Origin: an uncultured Bacilli bacterium
GTDB taxonomy: Bacteria > Bacillota_I > Bacilli_A > RF39 > UBA660
Direction: 5' to 3'
DNA length: 18,678 nucleotides
Assembly: GCA_944372315.1 (NCBI GenBank)
Contig: CALVYX010000019.1
Coordinates: forward strand, 1 to 18,678
Made by a program: the position numbers and the translations under genes. Below, one piece after another: positions 1 through 5,417 of this stretch. The notes under the pieces were generated by a model. The model searched no databases. It had not been told where the DNA came from and saw nothing but the letters and a program-made list of their open reading frames with translations. How positions within the stretch are numbered: the first letter of the stretch is position 1; every line of letters starts with the position of its first letter.

Positions 1-18
1 TTAAAAGAGGTGGAATAA

Positions 19-183
19 ATGAAAACGTTATTGTTTAAGATAGGTAATTTTTTTGATAAGTATTTAAAATGGCACAGTTGTGAAACATTAGGAAACGATG
101 GTTGTAGTAATTATGGAATATGTAAATATTGTGGTGCTAGATGTTTGCAAGATAGTCAAGGAAATTGGTTTGAGGTGGAATAA
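19..183 (+). CDS. Small Zn-ribbon-like phage protein, 54 aa
   Basis: The frame opens with ATG at 19 after GAGGTGG and ends at TAA 181-183. The product has several cysteines: C21, C29, then C35-x2-C38-G and C42, with W18-H19 just before. A CxxCG knuckle in a peptide of about 55 residues resembles the small zinc-ribbon prophage proteins of the DUF1660 type; that family link is from memory of layout only. The next gene starts directly after the stop, so the two are probably co-translated. Function is unknown; metal binding is an inference from the cysteine spacing. Confidence 0.7.
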   Translation: MKTLLFKIGNFFDKYLKWHSCETLGNDGCSNYGICKYCGARCLQDSQGNWFEVE

Positions 184-573
184 GTGGAAGAGGATTTAAG
201 AAAAAAACTAGGTATTGATGATTGGCTAGAATTAGTCAAAGAAGATAGGAATTGTAACGGTGCTTACATTAGTTTTGGACAATATATGTATCTGTTAGAA
301 AAAGAAAATCAAGAATTAAAAGAGCAACTTGAAGATATGACGTTATGTAGAGATATAGCAAGTGGTCATAGAAAAGAAGTACAAGATAGAGAAACTATAT
401 TATTAAATCAACAAAAAGAATTTATGAAATTATTAGAAAATAAAATTGATATTTTAACACAAGGAAAAGAAACATTTGCAGACCTAGATAAAGGAGAGGC
501 GGTCGTCTTAATGGAATTAGCGATGGTATTAGAAGAATATAAAGAAATAATAGGAGATAAGGATGAAAATTGA
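184..573 (+). CDS. Coiled-coil phage protein of unknown function, 129 aa
   Basis: GTG start placed immediately after the previous TAA, with GAGGTGG at 172-178 as ribosome binding site. The sequence is rich in Glu and Lys; residues about 37-100 show a heptad-like pattern (EKENQELKEQLEDM and following), consistent with a coiled coil. No catalytic motif is visible. It overlaps the next gene by 11 bases, so it belongs to the same early/middle operon. I do not recognise a family. Confidence 0.75.
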   Translation: MEEDLRKKLGIDDWLELVKEDRNCNGAYISFGQYMYLLEKENQELKEQLEDMTLCRDIASGHRKEVQDRETILLNQQKEFMKLLENKIDILTQGKETFADLDKGEAVVLMELAMVLEEYKEIIGDKDEN

Positions 574-838
574 TTTTAAAGACATAGTAAAACTTCAAAG
601 ATTATATATAGAAATATTTGGGGAATATGATGGTTATCCCGTTGATGGTAGGAAAATTATAAAAAAAGAAGAAGCACTCCAAAGAATACTTGATAAGATA
701 ACTGATGATACTATTCTTCAAAACAAAATAATAAGTGCTATTAGTAGTGGTAGTTGGAATAGTGATGATAATACATATAAGCCAATATGTGATGAATTAA
801 GAGAGTTAGGTTTTGAAATAATAGGAGGTAAAGAATGA
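563..838 (+). CDS. Hypothetical phage protein, 91 aa
   Basis: ATG at 563 follows AGGAG within the end of the preceding gene. It ends in an ATGA overlap with the RNA ligase gene, which suggests translational coupling. The protein is small, mixed-charge and soluble, with no signal peptide, membrane segment or motif that I recognise. Its constant operon position is the only functional hint. Confidence 0.7.
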   Translation: MKIDFKDIVKLQRLYIEIFGEYDGYPVDGRKIIKKEEALQRILDKITDDTILQNKIISAISSGSWNSDDNTYKPICDELRELGFEIIGGKE

Positions 839-1455
839 TTAAAAAAGAAATATATCCTAAAACACCAAGGTTAAAAATAAATGGTGATCGAGTTTATGTA
901 ACTGAAAAACTTGATGGAAGCAATTTAGTATTTTTTAAAAAGAATGATGTTTTGTACGTGGCTCAAAGAAAAAGTATATTCGCTATAGATGAATTAGAAG
1001 AAGTAAAGGGTACTCTATATAAAGGCTTATATCAATGGCTTTTAGATAATAAGGATGTACTACAAAAAGAATTATATGAAGGAAGTGCTATCTGTGGCGA
1101 ATGGCTCGGTATGGGTCAACTTAAATATACTATAGATGAATTTGATAAGAAGTGGTATATGTTTGCTAAAGCTAGAGTAGATGATGATTTTAAACTAAGT
1201 GATTTTAATTATTATCATGAAAATTTTATATACCCCTTCGCAAGTCAAGAGATACCTAAATTTATTGGTATTGTACCAGATGTAACAGAGCTAAATGTAT
1301 TGCCTACTAAAGAACATTTAGATAGCATATATCAAAAATACTGTGATAAAGTAGGCAGAAATGTCGAGGGCTTTGTTATAAATTTTCATAATATTATTTC
1401 AAAATATGTTCGCATGAAGAATGGAAAATTACAAGATCATTTTGATAGAGAATGA
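835..1455 (+). CDS. RNA ligase family nucleotidyltransferase, 206 aa
   Basis: The protein carries the ordered motifs of the covalent nucleotidyltransferase superfamily: motif I EKLDGSNL with K25 as the probable adenylated lysine, an EW-containing motif III-like region (AICGEWLGMGQ, about residues 86-96), motif IV EGFVINF at 178-184, and a basic motif V (KYVRMK, 190-195). At 206 residues it is a compact catalytic domain without a visible C-terminal extension. That is shorter than T4 Rnl2 but in the range of phage RNA-ligase-domain proteins. The reaction would be ATP-dependent sealing of RNA ends. Start is ATG in an ATGA overlap, with GGAGG upstream. The window also encodes two tRNAs, so tRNA repair is an attractive role, but the substrate cannot be read from sequence. 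Confidence 0.85.
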   Translation: MIKKEIYPKTPRLKINGDRVYVTEKLDGSNLVFFKKNDVLYVAQRKSIFAIDELEEVKGTLYKGLYQWLLDNKDVLQKELYEGSAICGEWLGMGQLKYTIDEFDKKWYMFAKARVDDDFKLSDFNYYHENFIYPFASQEIPKFIGIVPDVTELNVLPTKEHLDSIYQKYCDKVGRNVEGFVINFHNIISKYVRMKNGKLQDHFDRE

Positions 1456-1471
1456 TTAGGAGGATGATAAG

Positions 1472-1609
1472 ATGAATGAATTAGTTGATTATTTAATATT
1501 TAGGGATTGGATTATACCGATAGTGGTTACATTAATAGTTTTATTTATTTGGCTTTTAGGGTGGTTTGCGAAGAAGTTAGAAAATCGGTTTAGGAATAAG
1601 AAAAAGTAA
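1472..1609 (+). CDS. Small single-pass membrane protein, 45 aa
   Basis: ATG at 1472 follows AGGAGG at 1459-1464. Residues about 13-33 (start WIIPIVVTLIVLFIWLLGWF) are a clear hydrophobic segment, followed by a basic tail (KKLENRFRNKKK), which predicts an N-out, C-in single span. It is too short to assign a function by sequence. Small membrane peptides of this kind are common among phage accessory genes. Confidence 0.7.
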   Translation: MNELVDYLIFRDWIIPIVVTLIVLFIWLLGWFAKKLENRFRNKKK

Positions 1610-1623
1610 CTGGAGGGTAAATA

Positions 1624-1929
1624 GTGATAACAGAAGAATCATTGATAAACAACAAATATAAATGTTGCGGTCCTATGGTTTGGGAACATTACAGTAAGTT
1701 ATTTAATAAATTTGTTGAAAATGATGAAAATAGAAAATATGTAATAAATGTTTATGAGTCTTGTTATGGGGATGGAAAAAAAGATTATGACTGGGAGCTA
1801 TATGCAACAAAAAATAATTGTAGAATTAGGATAATGTTTTATGATTTTGATAACAAAACTACGATAAAAGAAATTGAAGATATGATTGATAGCGTATGGA
1901 CTGGATTGAATTGCAATAATATTTTATAA
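1624..1929 (+). CDS. Hypothetical phage protein, 101 aa
   Basis: GTG start at 1624 with GGAGGG at 1612-1617. The sequence contains a CC pair (KYKCCGPMVW) and an acidic middle, and no recognised motif. It lies 9 bases before the regulator gene and shares its operon. Function is unknown. Confidence 0.7.
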   Translation: MITEESLINNKYKCCGPMVWEHYSKLFNKFVENDENRKYVINVYESCYGDGKKDYDWELYATKNNCRIRIMFYDFDNKTTIKEIEDMIDSVWTGLNCNNIL

Positions 1930-1938
1930 AGGAGAAAT

Positions 1939-2355
1939 ATGATACTAGAGAAAAAACTAACTATTAAAGAAATATTCGATGAAATGAAAGTAATTAGATC
2001 GCGTCTAATAGAGCTATCTCATAAGTATAATAGAACATTGGTTGATATATCAGCAGTAACCTGGAAAGATATAGTTACTAAAGGAGGTAAGAAAGGAGAT
2101 ATAATGCTAAACAGAGTTATAAAAAAAGATGAACTAGAAGAAGAATTTGATGCAGTTATGGAAACATATAAGGATTATAAGCAAATGGCTATAAATGAAA
2201 TTCGGGAAATGATTAAAAATAACTCTGTAGAGCATTGCATCGTTTATTTTAGAGATAATCTTCGTTGGCGATGGGATGACATAGCAAAATTATTTAATTA
2301 TTCGAGGAGCCATTGCCATAGATTATACGATAATTATAAAAAAGAGACAAAATGA
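1939..2355 (+). CDS. Sigma-70 region 4-like late transcription regulator, 138 aa
   Basis: The C-terminal part (about residues 100-133) reads YFRDNLRWRWDDIAKLFNY followed by SRSHCHRLYDNY. This is the layout of the helix-turn-helix of sigma-70 region 4 and of small phage activators such as the DUF1492, ArpU and RinA types. The N-terminal half is helical and charged. Start ATG 1939 follows AAAGGAGAAAT. A second in-frame ATG at 2104 (residue 56) has an equally strong AAAGGAG site, so an 83-residue form holding the DNA-binding part may also be made. The gene sits last before the non-coding control region and the virion genes, the usual place of a late-gene activator. The last codons overlap the first GAGACA repeats downstream. 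Confidence 0.75.
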   Translation: MILEKKLTIKEIFDEMKVIRSRLIELSHKYNRTLVDISAVTWKDIVTKGGKKGDIMLNRVIKKDELEEEFDAVMETYKDYKQMAINEIREMIKNNSVEHCIVYFRDNLRWRWDDIAKLFNYSRSHCHRLYDNYKKETK

Positions 2356-2389
2356 GACACTATGAGACATTAATTTGGTGTAATATGAT
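2344..2389 (+). promoter_or_regulatory. Three GAGACA direct repeats at 10-bp period; candidate late promoter/operator
   Basis: GAGACA occurs at 2344-2349, 2354-2359 and 2364-2369, exactly one helical turn apart. A -10-like TATGAT follows at 2384-2389. There is no good TTGACA at the usual distance, as expected for an activator-dependent promoter. The regulator encoded immediately upstream is the natural candidate to bind here. Repeats and spacing are seen directly; promoter function is inferred. Confidence 0.5.
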
Positions 2390-2390
2390 A

Positions 2391-2416
2391 TTATGGAATA
2401 ATTATAAGTTCCATAA
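2391..2416 (+). repeat. 8-bp perfect inverted repeat
   Basis: TTATGGAA at 2391-2398 and TTCCATAA at 2409-2416 with a 10-base spacer. It lies just after the candidate -10 and could be an operator palindrome or the first hairpin of the RNA that follows. Confidence 0.5.
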
Positions 2417-2610
2417 GATTTAACTTACATGAGCTATCCTTAATGGGTAGTGTACTGATAGTATGAGTACCATTAGACCTAGCAAACTAGGATATATTGA
2501 ATAATCGGCTAAAGTTAAATCGAGTATACGGAGCTCTAGCTTATGCTATTAGTACAGTATCTATTAATTGATACTAAACCCCCTTGAGAACTAGAAATAG
2601 TTCTTTTTAT
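2417..2610 (+). ncRNA. Putative structured non-coding RNA ending at an intrinsic terminator
   Basis: No gene fits between 2356 and 2612. The stretch holds several helices: a 10-bp perfect long-range pairing of 2417-2426 with 2512-2521, CCTAG-CAAA-CTAGG at about 2478-2491, GTACT/AGTAC near 2452-2470, and AGTATC/GATACT near 2559-2580. It ends in a clean terminator. This much pairing in about 190 bases suggests a folded RNA, either an independent small RNA or a leader that controls read-through into the tRNA and virion genes. I do not recognise a known RNA family. Confidence 0.45.
2587..2610 (+). terminator. Rho-independent terminator
   Basis: AGAACTA and TAGTTCT form a perfect 7-bp stem closed by a GAAA tetraloop, followed by TTTTAT. 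It ends 2 bases before the tRNA-Ile, so the tRNA and virion genes need read-through, antitermination or RNA processing. Confidence 0.75.
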
Positions 2611-2612
2611 AT

Positions 2613-2688
2613 TGGCGAATAACTCAACGGTCAGAGTTCTCGGCTTATATCCGAGCGGTTGTAGGTTCAAATCCTACTTCGCCAACCA
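2613..2688 (+). tRNA. tRNA-Ile, anticodon UAU
   Basis: A full cloverleaf can be drawn: acceptor TGGCGAA/TTCGCCA, D stem ACTC/GAGT, anticodon stem CTCGG/CCGAG, loop CTTATAT with anticodon TAT at 2646-2648, T arm GTAGG-TTCAAAT-CCTAC, discriminator A and encoded CCA. UAU reads the isoleucine codon AUA. Most bacteria read AUA with a CAU tRNA modified to lysidine by TilS; UAU versions are rarer and need no lysidine. AUA is very frequent in the genes of this window, so the tRNA probably supports phage codon demand. Confidence 0.93.
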
Positions 2689-2700
2689 ATAGGAGAATAA

Positions 2701-3147
2701 ATGAGAGAGATAACTAAAGAAATGATAGATTATTATAAAATCATGAAATTGGGATATGATTTTATGGGTTTCCTGGTTTATCAGAAGAATAAGTTATCTT
2801 TCCACCATCTTATAGTGCCTCATAGACATTGTAAAGAGGCTGGAATAGGCGAGGGCTATTTATGGTGGAACGGTGCAATATTAAATCAATCAACATCTCA
2901 TGAGTACTTACATCTAATCGAGGCAAAAGACTTTGATATGTTTAGTGCCATAACTAGCGAAATGATTGATGAAAATGTTAAGGGCTATCTCGATATGGAA
3001 AATCTAAAACATATATTAGATGTATTGCATTGTTTTGAGAGAGAACATTGCTCGGATCATAGCAAAAAAGGGAACTACTTAATCAAAGAGGAATACTTAT
3101 ATAGGCCAGCATTAGAAGAGCCAATGAAAAGGGTGAGGAGAAGGTGA
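2701..3147 (+). CDS. HNH-like endonuclease/zinc-finger phage protein, 148 aa
   Basis: ATG at 2701 follows AGGAG. The core has HH at 35-36, N57 and N62 in WWNGAILNQSTSHEYLH, and H67/H71, in the order expected of a beta-beta-alpha-metal HNH fold (HH...N...H). HNH proteins encoded next to the terminase are common in HK97-type phages and can assist DNA packaging. The usual CxxC zinc pairs are absent, so this would be a compact or divergent version. The C terminus is basic (RVRRR) and the stop overlaps the start of the next small gene. Confidence 0.6.
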   Translation: MREITKEMIDYYKIMKLGYDFMGFLVYQKNKLSFHHLIVPHRHCKEAGIGEGYLWWNGAILNQSTSHEYLHLIEAKDFDMFSAITSEMIDENVKGYLDMENLKHILDVLHCFEREHCSDHSKKGNYLIKEEYLYRPALEEPMKRVRRR

Positions 3148-3311
3148 ATATTATAGTTGGCACAACTTTGTTGATAACTTCATTATTATTCACAATTGTA
3201 ATATGTATTGCTGCAGCGCATAAAGAAGAAATATGGTCTTATGTAGTCTTTGATGATGAGGAAGATTATGAAGACTATGGAGATGATGATTTAGATGAGT
3301 ATTATGAATAG
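3144..3311 (+). CDS. Small membrane protein with acidic tail, 55 aa
   Basis: GTG at 3144 overlaps the previous TGA (GTGA), with GAGGAGA just upstream. Residues about 3-25 are hydrophobic (IIVGTTLLITSLLFTIVICI), and the C-terminal half is extremely acidic with many Asp, Glu and Tyr. A membrane anchor with an acidic tail is visible; no function is recognised. Confidence 0.6.
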   Translation: MNIIVGTTLLITSLLFTIVICIAAAHKEEIWSYVVFDDEEDYEDYGDDDLDEYYE

Positions 3312-3313
3312 TA

Positions 3314-3379
3314 TTTTTATTTAAGAGTACGAAACCCTTTCTAGACATGATTCCATAATTTCGTGCTCTTAAATAAGAA
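3314..3379 (+). repeat. Long hairpin (about 21-bp stem)
   Basis: 3314-3334 pairs with 3359-3379 with two G-U wobbles and no bulge, leaving a 24-base loop. It is not followed by a T run on either strand, so it does not look like a terminator. The foot of the stem touches the AGAAAGGA ribosome binding site of the next small gene. It may mask that site or act as a processing signal upstream of the tRNA at 3478. Confidence 0.65.
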
Positions 3380-3390
3380 AGGAAAAAAAT

Positions 3391-3474
3391 ATGAGTGATC
3401 CAGTATTAATTACATTAATAATATGTGCTACTCTCATTATAATGGGAGTGTTAAGCTCAATAAATAAGAAATAA
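3391..3474 (+). CDS. Very small hydrophobic peptide, 27 aa
   Basis: ATG at 3391 is preceded by AGAAAGGA at a good distance and the frame ends at TAA 3472-3474. Residues about 5-22 are hydrophobic (VLITLIICATLIIMGVLS), enough for one membrane span, followed by NKK. It stops 3 bases before the initiator-like tRNA. Being this short, it could be a chance frame. Confidence 0.45.
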   Translation: MSDPVLITLIICATLIIMGVLSSINKK

Positions 3475-3477
3475 CAT

Positions 3478-3554
3478 CGCGGGATGGAGCAGTCTGGTAG
3501 CTTGCTAGTATCGTTGGCTAGAGGTCGTAGGTTCAAATCCTACTCCCGCAACCA
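3478..3554 (+). tRNA. Initiator-type tRNA with anticodon CGU (reads ACG)
   Basis: The body matches bacterial tRNA-fMet nearly position by position outside the anticodon arm. The acceptor is CGCGGGA/TCCCGCA with the initiator-specific C1 x A72 mismatch (3478, 3550), the formylation pairs G2-C71, C3-G70 and G4-C69 are present, the D stem GAGC/GCTT has A11-U24, the D loop is AGTCTGGTA, the variable loop AGGTC, the T arm GTAGG-TTCAAAT-CCTAC, then A73 and encoded CCA. The anticodon stem is CTAGT/GCTAG and the loop ATCGTTG, giving anticodon CGT at 3512-3514. Two departures from normal initiators: the three G-C pairs next to the loop are lost (A29-U41, G30-C40, U31-G39), and position 37 is U. CGU is exactly complementary to ACG, the apparent start codon of six genes downstream. 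Automatic tools may label it tRNA-Thr(CGT). Confidence 0.9.
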
Positions 3555-3594
3555 CATGATAAAAAATTAATTAGATAGAAGATGGTGAGGTGTA

Positions 3595-4068
3595 TTGGCT
3601 AAATATGATTGGAAAAACCTAGAAAAAGAGTATCTTACAAGTAAACATAAAACTGTTAGCTCATTTTTAAAAGCCAAAGGTATTTCTGATAATGGAAATA
3701 CTAGAAAAAAAATTAAAGGCTGGAAAAATAAAAAGGTAGTAGTCGAGGAGAAAAAGAGTGCAAAAACCCTCGAAAAAATAATTGAAAAACAGGCCGAAAA
3801 AGAAGCAAATGAAATTGTTAGTGTTGGTAGTGTAGCAGATGCTTTATTAAAAAAAGTAAATGAAGCTGTAAAAGAATTGAATATTCATGTAGATATGTTT
3901 GGCAATCAGCGCGAGAGCATAGTTGATAGAAATGAACTAAAAAAATTAACATCTGCTTTAAAAGACATAGATGACGTGTTAAAGGATAAGAATAAAGCAA
4001 ATGATGTTGAAGATTTAACAGTCCTTGCTGACTTACTAGGGTTTGGTGATGATGAACGCAAACAATAA
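3595..4068 (+). CDS. terS: Terminase small subunit-like protein, 157 aa
   Basis: TTG start at 3595 follows GGTGAGGTG. The N terminus (AKYDWKNLEKEYLTSKHKTV, then SSFLKAKGI) has the helix-turn-helix-like layout of Firmicute phage small terminases, which recognise the packaging site; the rest is helical and charged, fit for oligomerisation. It lies directly before the large terminase and its end overlaps that gene by 13 bases. Family assignment rests on the N-terminal pattern and position. Confidence 0.7.
   Translation: MAKYDWKNLEKEYLTSKHKTVSSFLKAKGISDNGNTRKKIKGWKNKKVVVEEKKSAKTLEKIIEKQAEKEANEIVSVGSVADALLKKVNEAVKELNIHVDMFGNQRESIVDRNELKKLTSALKDIDDVLKDKNKANDVEDLTVLADLLGFGDDERKQ
4045..4058 (+). promoter_or_regulatory. 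Shine-Dalgarno and ACG start of terL
   Basis: GGTGAT at 4045-4050 matches the anti-Shine-Dalgarno; ACG is at 4056-4058, base -1 is A, and the codon before it is the in-frame stop TGA (4053-4055). Confidence 0.65.
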
Positions 4069-5402
4069 AGTGGCTACCATTTTCCAAAAAGCATATAGAT
4101 TACATTATAAATAGCAAAAAATGTAAAGCAAATGTTGCTGAAGGAGCTGTTCGTGCTGGTAAAACAATAGATAACTGTATAGCTTTTTCATTAAACTTAG
4201 AATATAGTAAAGATAAAATTCATTTGGCTAGTGGTTCGACTCTCGCTAATGCTAAACTTAATATTGGTGAATGTAATGGTTATGGATTAGAACATCAATT
4301 TAAGGGAAGATGTAAATGGGGGAAATTCAAAGACAATGAAGCGTTATTTATCAACACCAAGGCTGGACAAAAAATAGTTATATTTGTTGGTGGAGGTAAA
4401 GCTGATAGTTATAAAAAAATATTAGGTAATTCATACGGATTATGGATAGCAACTGAAATAAATGAGCATTATGATGCTGATGATTCTAAAACTAGCTTTA
4501 TTAAAGTTGCATTTGCTAGACAACTAGCGAGTGATAATCCTAAATGGTTTTGGGATTTAAATCCAGGAAACCCTAATGATACGATATATAGTGAATATCT
4601 TGATTTGTGGCAAGAAAAAGGATTGTTAGGTGGATACAATTATCAACACTTCACAATATTTGATAATGCTGCGATAACTGAACAAAGAAAAGCTGAGATA
4701 ATAAGCCAATATGATCCATCGAGCATATGGTATCAAAGAGATATACTAGGAAAAAGAGTTGTGGCAGAAGGACTTATATATTGTGAATTTAAAGACTATC
4801 ACATTGTTAAGATGCAAGACTGGAATGCAATTGATGAAAAGGGTAATTATACCAATGATATAAGAAAGTCACTAAAATTCATAAGTGTTGGTGTTGACTT
4901 CGGAGGTAATATATCAGCTCACAGTTTTAATGCCACTGGTTTTACTAATCAATTTAGAAAATTTGGCACAATAAAGCAGAAAAGAATTGCCAAAAGAATA
5001 GATGATAAAGAATTAACACAAGAATTTATAAAATTCATAGAAGAATTAAGAGAAGAATATCCCAATGTAAATATTATAGATATTAGATGTGATTCTGCAG
5101 AACAAACATTGATTGCTGGATTTGAAAGAGCACTAAGAGAAAATAATATTGGAATACCAATAAATAATGCTATAAAAGGCGAAATACTTAATCGTATTAG
5201 GTTTTATTGTAAGATGTTTAGTACTAATAAGTATTTTGTTTTAGAATGCTGTAATGACTTAATAATGGCATTTAAAACTGCAGTATGGGAGAAAGATAAA
5301 AATGATGTGCGACTTGATGATGGGAAGCAAGATGTCGATAGCCTTGATGCTCAAGAATATTCTACAGAACCATATCAAGGAGTATTAGTTCAAATAAATT
5401 AA
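4056..5402 (+). CDS. terL: Terminase large subunit, ACG start, 448 aa
   Basis: This packaging ATPase/nuclease has Walker A EGAVRAGKT at residues 29-37 (K36), and RNase H-like nuclease acidic residues at D281 (GVDFGG), D346 (IRCDSAEQ) and D426/D428/D431 (KQDVDSLDAQ). The frame opens at 4056 right after TGA and contains no ATG, GTG or TTG before TTG 4224, which would delete the Walker A motif. ACG at 4056, giving (T/M)QTIKWLPFSKKHIDYI, fits the normal N terminus of this family. An ATA at 4065 is the only nearby alternative. The gene overlaps TerS and is followed 12 bases later by the portal gene in the same frame. Confidence 0.93.
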   Translation, partial: TQTIKWLPFSKKHIDYIINSKKCKANVAEGAVRAGKTIDNCIAFSLNLEYSKDKIHLASGSTLANAKLNIGECNGYGLEHQFKGRCKWGKFKDNEALFINTKAGQKIVIFVGGGKADSYKKILGNSYGLWIATEINEHYDADDSKTSFIKVAFARQLASDNPKWFWDLNPGNPNDTIYSEYLDLWQEKGLLGGYNYQHFTIFDNAAITEQRKAEIISQYDPSSIWYQRDILGKRVVAEGLIYCEFKDYHIVKMQDWNAIDEKGNYTNDIRKSLKFISVGVDFGGNISAHSFNATGFTNQFRKFGTIKQKRIAKRIDDKELTQEFIKFIEELREEYPNVNIIDIRCDSAEQTLIAGFERALRENNIGIPINNAIKGEILNRIRFYCKMFSTNKYFVLECCNDLIMAFKTAVWEKDKNDVRLDDGKQDVDSLDAQEYSTEPYQGVLVQIN

Positions 5403-5403
5403 A

Positions 5404-5417
5404 GGAGGTATTTAACG
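5404..5417 (+). promoter_or_regulatory. Shine-Dalgarno and ACG start of portal gene
   Basis: GGAGG at 5404-5408, 6-base spacer TATTTA, ACG at 5415-5417, base -1 A. Between the terL stop and the ACG there is no other start codon in this frame. Confidence 0.85.

Noticed and set aside
3314..3379. Hairpin as intrinsic terminator
   Set aside because: No T run follows the stem on either strand.
3478..3554. Ordinary elongator tRNA-Thr(CGU)
   Set aside because: The acceptor has C1 x A72 and the body follows tRNA-fMet through D loop, variable loop and acceptor; elongator tRNA-Thr has a paired 1-72 and a different body.
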